DNA of 22,970 nucleotides from Burkholderiales bacterium (lineage in GTDB: Bacteria > Pseudomonadota > Gammaproteobacteria > Burkholderiales > Burkholderiaceae_C). Shown piece after piece: positions 7,549-13,221 of this stretch; within the stretch, counting starts at the first letter, position 1, and every line of letters begins with the position of its first letter. A program made the position numbers and the translations under genes. The stretch lies in NCBI GenBank assembly GCA_011391855.1, contig JAABPT010000090.1, forward strand, positions 1 to 22,970, given 5' to 3'. Under the pieces are notes generated by a model that did not search any database, was not told the DNA's origin, and saw only the letters and a list, made by a program, of their open reading frames with translations.

Positions 7549-8505
7549 ATGATCGACGTCGTCGTGCTCTTTTTCGTTCTCGGGGTCTTCGCCCGCCTGG
7601 TGAAGAGCGACCTGCGCCTGCCCGAGGCGTTGTACGAGACGCTGTCGATCTACTTGCTGCTGGCCATCGGCCTGAAGGGCGGCATCGAACTGAGCAAGCA
7701 GCCGCTGGCGGCACTGGCGCCGCAAGTGGCGGCCTGCATGGCGCTGGGCTTCGTGATTCCCTTCCTGCTGTTTCCGCTGGGGCGCGCGCTGCGCCTGGCG
7801 GCGGCGGACGCCGCGGCGCTGGCGGCGCACTACGGGTCGGTGAGCGTGGTCACCTACGCGGTGGCGTCGGCCGCGCTGGCGCGCCAGGGCATCGCGCACG
7901 AAAGCCATGCCGCACTGTGGGTGGCGGTCATGGAAGCGCCGGGCCTGGTGGCCGGCATCCTGTTGGCGCGCTGGAGCGCACGCCGTGACGGGCCGGGTGC
8001 TGGCGTGAGCGGCTCCTGGGGCGCGCTCGCCCACGACGTGTTGTTCGGCAAGAGCGTGCTGCTGCTGCTGGGCGGGCTGGCCATCGGGGCTGTCGCCGGC
8101 GAGGCCGGCACGGCGCCCATCCAGGCGGTGTTCATCGACCCTTTCAAGGGCGTGCTGGCGCTGTTCCTGCTGGAACTGGGCCTGGTGGCCGGCGGCCGGC
8201 TGGCCGAGGTGCGGCGCTTCGGCGCCGCGGTGCTGGTGATCGGCCTGGGCGCGCCGCCGTTGCTGGCGCTGGCCGGCGGCGCGGTGGGCCTGGCGCTGGA
8301 CCTGAGCACCGGCGGCGTGGCACTGCTGGCCACCCTGGCGGCCAGCGCCAGCTATATTGCCGCGCCCACGGCGATGCGCATCGCCGTGCCGCAGGCGAAC
8401 GCGGCCTTGTCGATCACTGCGGCGCTGGGCATCACGTTTCCGTTCAATATCGTCGTCGGCATTCCGCTGTACATCACGCTGGCGCAACGCTGGACCGCAG
8501 CATGA
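7549..8505 (+). CDS. sbtA: SbtA-type sodium-dependent bicarbonate transporter
   Basis: A hydrophobic protein of about 318 residues with roughly ten membrane helices in two similar halves, matching the SbtA/DUF897 family. Recognisable pieces are the opening LFFVLGVFARLVKSDLRLPEALYE, the LLAIGLKGGIELS segment, HYGSVSVVTYAVA in the first half, VMEAPGLVAGILLARW at the end of the first half, and SYIAAPTAMRIAVPQANAAL in the second. SbtA imports HCO3- together with Na+ across the inner membrane in cyanobacteria; the same role here is inference. An in-frame ATG at 7528 would add seven residues; I prefer 7549 because homology begins there, but neither has a good RBS. The stop overlaps the next gene's start as ATGA, implying translational coupling with its SbtB-like regulator. 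Confidence 0.88.
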   Translation: MIDVVVLFFVLGVFARLVKSDLRLPEALYETLSIYLLLAIGLKGGIELSKQPLAALAPQVAACMALGFVIPFLLFPLGRALRLAAADAAALAAHYGSVSVVTYAVASAALARQGIAHESHAALWVAVMEAPGLVAGILLARWSARRDGPGAGVSGSWGALAHDVLFGKSVLLLLGGLAIGAVAGEAGTAPIQAVFIDPFKGVLALFLLELGLVAGGRLAEVRRFGAAVLVIGLGAPPLLALAGGAVGLALDLSTGGVALLATLAASASYIAAPTAMRIAVPQANAALSITAALGITFPFNIVVGIPLYITLAQRWTAA

Positions 8506-8810
8506 CCCTGGCCAAACATCCGAAGACGCTGCTGGTCATCGTGGCCGAAGCGGCCATCGAGAAGAGACTCGTACGCGACGTGCGCGAGCGCGGCGCGCAG
8601 GGCTGGACGCTGACCGAGGTATCAGGCGCCGGGCGCAGCGGCGTGCGCGAGGGTGCCTGGGAGGCCGACCGCACGGTGGAGCTCAAGGTGATCTGCGACG
8701 AGGCGGTGGCCGACGCCATTGCCGCGCATGTGCTGGCCACCTATGCGCCGCATTACAGCGTGGCGATGTATTTTGGCGCGGTGGCCGTGCTGCGGCCGGA
8801 GCGGTTCTAG
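8502..8810 (+). CDS. PII-like regulator, SbtB type
   Basis: A 102-residue small cytosolic protein with a beta-alpha-beta ferredoxin-like PII pattern: strand TLLVIVAEA (9-17), helix with KRLVRDVRERGAQGW (21-35), then TLTEVSGAGRSGVREG (36-51), which corresponds to the PII segment before and including the T-loop base. A second strand VELKVICDE, a helix AVADAIAAHVLATYAP and a final strand SVAMYFGAVAVLR follow. The T-loop is short and lacks the uridylylated Tyr of GlnB/GlnK, as in SbtB. Cyanobacterial SbtB binds adenyl nucleotides, including cAMP, and controls SbtA. The four-base overlap with the SbtA gene strongly supports partnership. The C-terminal Cys-containing loop of some SbtB proteins is absent. 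Confidence 0.82.
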   Translation: MTLAKHPKTLLVIVAEAAIEKRLVRDVRERGAQGWTLTEVSGAGRSGVREGAWEADRTVELKVICDEAVADAIAAHVLATYAPHYSVAMYFGAVAVLRPERF

Positions 8811-8816
8811 CCGCCC

Positions 8817-8843
8817 AAGAAAAAGGGCACCCGCAGGTGCCCT
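8817..8843 (-). terminator. Intrinsic terminator of the RRM gene
   Basis: On the minus strand AGGGCACC pairs with GGTGCCCT (8824-8831 with 8836-8843, loop of four) and is followed by TTTTTCTT (8817-8824). It lies 38 bases beyond the stop of the RRM gene. The stem could also slow transcription from the plus side after the SbtB-like gene, but that side has no T run. Confidence 0.85.
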
Positions 8844-8880
8844 GGTCTTCCTTGCGCCGTGCAGCGCGGGTCAGGTCAGG

Positions 8881-9396
8881 TCAGTAGCCGCCGCGGCTGC
8901 CGCCACCGCCACCACTGCTGCTGCCGCCGTAGCCGCCGCGGCCACCACCACCACCGCCGCCGCTGCCGCCACCGCCGTAGGGGCTGCGACCACCACCACC
9001 ACCGCCGCCGTAGGGGCTGCGGCCACCGCCGCCACCGCCAGCACCGCCGCCGCCACCACCGTAGCCGCCACCACCGCCGCCGCCGTAACCACCACCACCG
9101 CCGCCGCTGCGGCCACCGCCGCCGCCGCCGAAGCCACCCGGGCGTTCTTCACGCGGGCGGGCTTCGTTCACGACGATGGCGCGGCCTTCGAGGGCCTGGC
9201 CATTCATGCCATTGACGGCGGCTTGCGCCTCGGCGTCGGAGCCCATCTCCACGAAGCCGAAGCCCTTGGAGCGGCCGGTTTCGCGGTCCATCATGACCTT
9301 GGCCGAGGTCACGGTGCCAAATTGAGCGAATGCCTCTTGCAGCGAGTCGTCGCGCACCGAATAGGCCAGATTACCAACGTACAGTTTGTTTCCCAC
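8881..9396 (-). CDS. Glycine-rich RNA-binding protein (single RRM)
   Basis: A 171-residue cytosolic protein. Residues 1-80 are an RRM domain with RNP2 LYVGNL (5-10) and RNP1 KGFGFVEM (44-51), including the aromatic positions that stack on RNA bases. Residues 86-171 are almost pure glycine with interspersed Arg, Ser and Tyr, including two copies of RSPYGGGG. This resembles the cyanobacterial Rbp and bacterial cold-inducible RRM proteins. The start codon is GTG (9396), chosen because MGNKLYVGNL is the typical family start and no ATG lies nearby; AAGGG is about six bases upstream. It has its own terminator and a long leader, so it is probably monocistronic. A role as an RNA chaperone induced by cold is inference. 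Confidence 0.93.
   Translation of the reverse strand: MGNKLYVGNLAYSVRDDSLQEAFAQFGTVTSAKVMMDRETGRSKGFGFVEMGSDAEAQAAVNGMNGQALEGRAIVVNEARPREERPGGFGGGGGGRSGGGGGGYGGGGGGGYGGGGGGAGGGGGGRSPYGGGGGGGRSPYGGGGSGGGGGGGRGGYGGSSSGGGGGSRGGY
8884..9138 (-). repeat. GGC-codon-rich low-complexity tract
   Basis: The part of the RRM gene that encodes the glycine-rich tail is an imperfect GGN trinucleotide repeat over about 250 bases, with two near-identical copies of the RSPYGGGG unit. Such tracts expand and contract by slippage, so length may differ between strains. Confidence 0.8.
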
Positions 9397-9481
9397 GGGG
9401 AGCCCTTAAAAGATCGATAAAACCATGTGGAGCTCAACCCTGCATGAACCAATCAGGCGAAAGGTGCGGCTGCCAGACACA

Positions 9482-9500
9482 GACTCCGTATTATGGAGTC
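9482..9500 (-). promoter_or_regulatory. Inverted repeat around a -10-like CATAAT for the RRM gene
   Basis: GACTCC (9482-9487) and GGAGTC (9495-9500) are perfect inverted arms flanking an A/T-rich seven-base centre. On the minus strand CATAAT (9495-9490) matches the -10 consensus at five of six positions and would place the transcript start near 9483, giving a leader of about 87 bases. The best -35 (TTTACG, 9520-9515) is 19 bases away, so the promoter call is tentative. Confidence 0.4.
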
Positions 9501-9529
9501 GCTAAAGCTTTGCCCGTAAAGCGGTGTTT

Positions 9530-9549
9530 CGTCAAGTGTTGTTTTGACG
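9530..9549. promoter_or_regulatory. Back-to-back TTGACG elements between RRM gene and marC
   Basis: CGTCAA (9530-9535), eight bases, then TTGACG (9544-9549) form a perfect inverted repeat. Each half is a near-consensus -35 hexamer pointing outward, toward the RRM gene and toward marC. Neither has a convincing -10 at 16-18 bases, so it may instead be a dimeric regulator site. The rest of the 9397-9639 gap holds no gene. Confidence 0.35.
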
Positions 9550-9639
9550 TCCCCGTACAAACCCTGACCCGTGGATCCGCGCCTGGCGGTTGGGCGTACC
9601 GCGCGGCCGTTCGTGGCTAGTCCGCGCCTACCATCGCAC

Positions 9640-10281
9640 ATGGACCTGCTCAAGCCGCTGATCGCGCTGCTGGCGATCGTCAACCCGATCGGCGTGGTGC
9701 CGTTCTTCATCCACTTCACGCAGACCTTCACGCCCGAGCAGCGCCGGCGCACGATCCGCATCAGCGCCTTCACCGCCTTCGTGGTGATCGCCGTCAGCGC
9801 CGTGGCCGGGCTGAAGGTGATCGAATTCTTCGGCATTTCGCTGGCCTCGTTCCAGGTCGGCGGCGGCACGCTGCTGCTGATCAGCTCGCTGGCCATGCTC
9901 AATGCCCAGCCCGCCGAGACCAAGCCTGCCGACGTGAGCGAGGGCGACGAGAAGGTCGATGCCGGCGCCAGCATCGCGGTGGTGCCGCTGACGATTCCGC
10001 TGCTCACCGGGCCGGCCACCATCTCCACCATGGTGATCTACGCCGAGAAGACGCGCCACTGGTGGGAGCAGGGCGTGCTGGTGGGTTATGGCGTGGTGAT
10101 CGGCGTCGTGACCTTCCTCGTCTTTTCGGCCTCGGGCCGCATCGCCAAGGTGTTGGGCCGCACCGGCATCAACGTCATGACGCGGCTGATGGGGCTGATC
10201 CTGGCAGCGATGGCGGTGGAACTGCTGGCCGACGGACTGATGAAGCTGTTCCCCGTGCTGGGCAGCCACCTGGCGCAGTGA
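9640..10281 (+). CDS. MarC/YhgN family integral membrane protein
   Basis: A 213-residue inner-membrane protein with about six helices. The opening LLKPLIALLAIVNPIGVVPFF (3-23) is the MarC-family signature, with the NPIG motif. A second related half follows, with TIPLLTGPATISTMV around residues 117-131, matching the conserved PL..GPG/A. segment. The transport role of the family is unresolved; the old link to antibiotic resistance was not upheld. ATG 9640 is chosen because the family starts immediately there; an upstream in-frame ATG would add 23 residues unlike any MarC protein. The following GMC oxidoreductase begins four bases after the stop, so the two are probably one transcript, although no functional link is known. 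Confidence 0.93.
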   Translation: MDLLKPLIALLAIVNPIGVVPFFIHFTQTFTPEQRRRTIRISAFTAFVVIAVSAVAGLKVIEFFGISLASFQVGGGTLLLISSLAMLNAQPAETKPADVSEGDEKVDAGASIAVVPLTIPLLTGPATISTMVIYAEKTRHWWEQGVLVGYGVVIGVVTFLVFSASGRIAKVLGRTGINVMTRLMGLILAAMAVELLADGLMKLFPVLGSHLAQ

Positions 10282-10285
10282 AGCC

Positions 10286-11941
10286 ATGAACCGCGACGCC
10301 GCCACCTATGACCACGTCATCGTCGGCGCCGGCACGGCCGGCTGCCTGCTGGCCAACCGTCTTTCCGCCGACCCGGCCTGCCGCGTGCTGCTGGTGGAAG
10401 CCGGCGGGCGCGACGACTACCACTGGATCCACATCCCGGTGGGCTACCTGTACTGCATCGGCAACCCGCGCACCGACTGGCTGTATTTCACCGAGGAAGA
10501 CGCCGGCCTGAACGGCCGCAAGCTGCGCTACCCGCGCGGCCGCGTCCTCGGCGGCTGCTCCAGCATCAACGGCATGATCTACATGCGCGGCCAGGCGCGC
10601 GACTACGACCACTGGGCGGCCGTGGTGGGCGACGCGGCGTGGCGCTGGGACGCCTGCCTGCCCTTCTTCACGCGCCACGAAGACCACTGGCGCGGCGCCG
10701 ACGCCTGGCATGGCGCGGGGAACGAATGGCGGGTCGAGCGCCAGCGGTTGAGCTGGGAGATCCTGGACGCCTTTGCTGCCGCAGCACGCGAGTTTGGCAT
10801 CCCCGCCAGCGACGACTTCAACCGCGGCGACAACGAAGGAGTGGGCTATTTCGAGGTCAACCAGCGGCGCGGCGTGCGCTGGAATACGAGCAAGGCCTTC
10901 CTGCGCCCGGCGGCCGGGCGCGCGAATCTCGAAGTCGTCACCGATACGCTGGTGACGCGGGTGCTGCTCGAAGATCAGCCGGGCGGCGTCCTGCGGGCCG
11001 TGGGCCTGGAGCTGCGCCCCGCCGCAGGCGGTGCGCCAAGGCAGGTGCGCGCATCCCGTGAAGTGGTGCTGGCCGCCGGCGCGGTGGGCACGCCGCAGTT
11101 GCTGCAGTTGTCGGGCATCGGCGCCGGCGCGCTGCTGCATGCGCATGGCATCACGTCGCGCCACGAATTGCCGGGCGTGGGCGAAAACCTGCAGGACCAC
11201 CTGCAGATCCGCGCCGTCTTCGCGGTGGAAGGCGTGAAGACGCTGAATACGATCGCCAACTCGCCCTGGGGCAAGGCCATGATCGGCCTGGAGTACCTGC
11301 TCAGGCAGAGCGGCCCCATGAGCATGGCGCCTTCGCAGCTGGGTGCGTTCACGCGCTCGTCGCCGGAGCACGCGTGGCCGAACGTGGAATACCACGTGCA
11401 GCCCTTGTCGCTGGACGCCTTCGGCCAGCCGCTGCACCGCTACAACGCCTTCACCGCCAGCGTGTGCAACCTCAACCCGGGCTCGCGCGGTTTCGTGCGC
11501 ATTGCCTCGCCGCGGCCCGAGGACGCGCCGCGCATCCAGGCGCGCTACCTGTCCACGCCCGAAGACCGGCTGGTGGCCGCCGAGTCGCTGCGCCTCACGC
11601 GCCGCATCGTGGCCATGCCGGCGCTGGCGAAATACCGGCCGCGCGAGGTCAAGCCCGGCGTGCAGTTCCAAAGCGACGAGGAACTGGCGCGCCTGGCCGG
11701 CGATATCGGCACCACCATCTTCCACCCCGTGGGCACTTGCCGCATGGGACCGGCCGGCGACGCCGGCGCCGTGGTCGACGCGCGACTGCGTGTGCACGGC
11801 GTGGCTGGCTTGCGCGTGGCCGACGCCAGCATCATGCCCACCATCACCAGCGGCAATACCAACGCGCCCACCCTGATGATTGCCGAGCGGGCCGCGCAGT
11901 GGATCGCCGAGGCGGCACGCTCCGGGTCCGCAGCGGGTTAG
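10286..11941 (+). CDS. GMC-family FAD oxidoreductase (alcohol/choline dehydrogenase-like)
   Basis: A 551-residue flavoprotein. The FAD Rossmann motif VIVGAGTAGCLLA is at 11-23 with the ribose-binding Glu38 in LLVEAG. GMC signature 1 is YPRGRVLGGCSSINGMIYMRG (about 86-106) and signature 2 is AAGAVGTPQLLQLSGIG (about 264-280). The catalytic pair is His480, in HPVGTCRMG, and Asn524, in SGNTNAPT. This combination is typical of membrane-associated alcohol dehydrogenases such as AlkJ and of BetA-like proteins; aliphatic alcohols, polyethylene glycol or choline are possible substrates and cannot be separated by eye. There is no betaine aldehyde dehydrogenase nearby, which argues against calling it betA. 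Electrons probably pass to quinone or another carrier. It starts four bases after marC. Confidence 0.9.
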   Translation: MNRDAATYDHVIVGAGTAGCLLANRLSADPACRVLLVEAGGRDDYHWIHIPVGYLYCIGNPRTDWLYFTEEDAGLNGRKLRYPRGRVLGGCSSINGMIYMRGQARDYDHWAAVVGDAAWRWDACLPFFTRHEDHWRGADAWHGAGNEWRVERQRLSWEILDAFAAAAREFGIPASDDFNRGDNEGVGYFEVNQRRGVRWNTSKAFLRPAAGRANLEVVTDTLVTRVLLEDQPGGVLRAVGLELRPAAGGAPRQVRASREVVLAAGAVGTPQLLQLSGIGAGALLHAHGITSRHELPGVGENLQDHLQIRAVFAVEGVKTLNTIANSPWGKAMIGLEYLLRQSGPMSMAPSQLGAFTRSSPEHAWPNVEYHVQPLSLDAFGQPLHRYNAFTASVCNLNPGSRGFVRIASPRPEDAPRIQARYLSTPEDRLVAAESLRLTRRIVAMPALAKYRPREVKPGVQFQSDEELARLAGDIGTTIFHPVGTCRMGPAGDAGAVVDARLRVHGVAGLRVADASIMPTITSGNTNAPTLMIAERAAQWIAEAARSGSAAG

Positions 11942-11981
11942 CCCGAATGGCGCGCCAGCGGACCGGGGCTACATTCCGCCC

Positions 11982-12111
11982 ACTCACGACGGGTGGCTTC
12001 GGCCGCTCCGTCGTTGGGGGCCCGAGGAGACGACAGACAGAACAACCCAGGACGAACCGAGACCGGCAACCAGCCGGCCATTGCAATGCGCCGCTTCGAC
12101 GGCGCTTTTTT
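11982..12111 (+). ncRNA. Candidate structured small RNA (or leader attenuator)
   Basis: In the 300-base gene-free stretch 11942-12241, a -10-like TACATT (11970-11975) is followed by three ordered elements. The first is a strong hairpin, ACGACGG paired with CCGTCGT (11986-11992, 12008-12014), extended by GGC-TTCG-GCC, a UUCG tetraloop. After an unpaired A/C-rich middle (about 12020-12062) comes a small stem CCGGC/GCCGG (12063-12077), then an intrinsic terminator ending in six Ts. No reading frame here has an RBS plus start. Alternatives are the 3' UTR of the GMC gene, or an attenuator ahead of the HDOD gene at 12242. The predicted start and the function are inference. Confidence 0.45.
12088..12111 (+). 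terminator. Intrinsic terminator
   Basis: GCGCCG (12088-12093) pairs with CGGCGC (12100-12105) around CTTCGA, followed by TTTTTT (12106-12111). It lies 147 bases past the GMC stop codon. The 10-base palindrome CATTGCAATG (12079-12088) abuts its left arm. Confidence 0.8.
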
Positions 12112-12144
12112 CTGCCTGGCTCAGCCCAGCCTTGGCCCTGAAGT

Positions 12145-12163
12145 GGGGGCGAATCGCGCCCCC
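12145..12163. repeat. GC-rich hairpin upstream of HDOD gene
   Basis: GGGGGCG (12145-12151) and CGCCCCC (12157-12163) pair around AATCG; an outer CCCTG/CAGGG adds five pairs after a three-base internal loop. Farther right, TGCAAGCTTGCC (12200-12211) is nearly repeated as TGCAAGCCTGCC (12219-12230), 19 bases on. These may be control sites for the HDOD gene at 12242; nothing proves it. Confidence 0.4.
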
Positions 12164-12241
12164 TTTCCAGGGTCCGTTGCGCGCCCGGCCCGCCTAGCAT
12201 GCAAGCTTGCCCCCCTTGTGCAAGCCTGCCGCCCGACCGCC

Positions 12242-13066
12242 ATGTCCGTGAATCCCGAACTGCGCACGCTCGACATCGACATCCCGTCGCAGCCGCAGTC
12301 GCTGGTGCAACTGTCGCTGCTGCTGGCCGACGACGAGATCAACCTGCAGGCCTGCGCCACCCTGATCGAAAACGACATGGCGCTGGCCGCGGCCGTGATG
12401 AAGGCGGTGAACTCGTCGCTCTACGGGCTGAAGGGCCGCGTGCAGAGCGTGCACCAGGCCGTCACCTACCTCGGCATGCGCGAGGTGGCGGCCATCACTT
12501 TCGAGATGGGGCTGCGCGCCGCCTTTCCGCCGGCGGCCGAACTCGAGCCGCTGTGGCAGCGCGCCACACGTCGCGGCCTGCTCATGGGGCGGCTGGGCGC
12601 GCGGCTGTCGCTCGACGCCTGGGCCGCGCACTCGGCGGGTCTGTTCGAGGAATGCGGCAAGGCGGTGCTGTTCCGCCACGCCGCCGACCACTACAAGGCC
12701 ATGCTGCGCGCCGCCGCCAGCGACGCCGAACTGCTGACGCTGGAACACGCCGGCTTCGGCGTCAGCCACGACGCCCTGGGCGCCGCGCTGTGCGAAAGCT
12801 GGGGCCTGGGCGCGGCAGCGGTGGCCAGCGTGCGCCACCACGTGGTGGCGCAGGCCACGCATGAGCTGCCCACGCAGCCGGCGCGGCGAGCGGTGTGCGC
12901 GCTGTCGGTGCTGGCCCACGCGTTGATCAACGCGCCGCAGACGCTGGACGACGTGGTGCTGGCGGTGGCCCCCGCAGCCGACCTGGACGTGACGCTGGTG
13001 CTGCGCGCCGCGCGCCAGGTGCAGGAGCAACTCGACAGCGCCACGGCGCACGACAGGGCGGCCTAG
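12242..13066 (+). CDS. HDOD domain protein
   Basis: A 274-residue cytosolic protein built almost wholly of one HDOD domain. The family pattern is visible: IPSQPQSLVQLSLLLADDEINLQACATLIENDMALAA at the start, then the conserved VMKAVNSSLYGLKGRVQSVHQAVTYLGMREV (about 53-83), and a helical end with HHVVAQATHELP. HDOD proteins keep the HD-phosphohydrolase fold but lack the metal-binding His-Asp pair, and generally act in signalling with c-di-GMP, two-component or DNA-damage pathways. No GGDEF, EAL or receiver domain is attached. ATG 12242 is chosen because homology starts at PELRTLDIDIP and nothing conserved lies upstream; no Shine-Dalgarno is seen. The gene stands alone between a terminator and tandem hairpins. 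Confidence 0.88.
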   Translation: MSVNPELRTLDIDIPSQPQSLVQLSLLLADDEINLQACATLIENDMALAAAVMKAVNSSLYGLKGRVQSVHQAVTYLGMREVAAITFEMGLRAAFPPAAELEPLWQRATRRGLLMGRLGARLSLDAWAAHSAGLFEECGKAVLFRHAADHYKAMLRAAASDAELLTLEHAGFGVSHDALGAALCESWGLGAAAVASVRHHVVAQATHELPTQPARRAVCALSVLAHALINAPQTLDDVVLAVAPAADLDVTLVLRAARQVQEQLDSATAHDRAA

Positions 13067-13083
13067 CCCTGGGCTGGGCGGCC

Positions 13084-13128
13084 GGGCGGCTGGTGACGCC
13101 GCCCCTGCCCCCCCCGTGAGGGGGGTGC
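13084..13128 (+). terminator. Tandem GC hairpins after HDOD gene
   Basis: GGGCGGC (13084-13090) pairs with GCCGCCC (13098-13104), then CCCCCC (13110-13115) pairs with GGGGGG (13120-13125) around GTGA, a GNRA-type tetraloop. The pair begins 17 bases after the HDOD stop. No T tract follows, so termination, if any, is not classical. Confidence 0.4.
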
Positions 13129-13169
13129 GCGATGCGGGATGTCCTGCTGGCCCAGGAGGCCCGGGGTGC

Positions 13170-13188
13170 GGTAGCCTTACGGGTTACC
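13170..13188. promoter_or_regulatory. Inverted repeat upstream of acyl-CoA synthetase, possible operator
   Basis: GGTAGCC (13170-13176), five bases, then GGTTACC (13182-13188) form a near-perfect dyad with one G/T mismatch, 33 bases before the ATG at 13222. The size and position suit a TetR or FadR-type fatty-acid regulator, but it matches no operator I know. Confidence 0.35.
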
Positions 13189-13221
13189 CAGACTGCCGGC
13201 CCATCGCGGCCCACATCGATC

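Noticed and set aside
8871..9152. Minus frame encoding an Ala/Val-repeat protein within the RRM tail
   Set aside because: It is a frame-shifted reading of the GGC repeats; repeats keep all frames open.
9571..9639. N-terminal extension of the MarC-family protein
   Set aside because: The 23 added residues are Arg/Pro-rich and unlike any MarC protein; the family start MDLLKPLIALLAIVNPIG begins at 9640.
10175..11797. 540-codon minus frame opposite the GMC oxidoreductase
   Set aside because: No motifs, and the plus strand has a complete GMC enzyme with both signatures and catalytic residues.
10286..11941. Calling the GMC enzyme BetA (choline dehydrogenase)
   Set aside because: No betB, betI or choline transporter nearby, and the GMC family covers many alcohol substrates that motifs alone do not separate.
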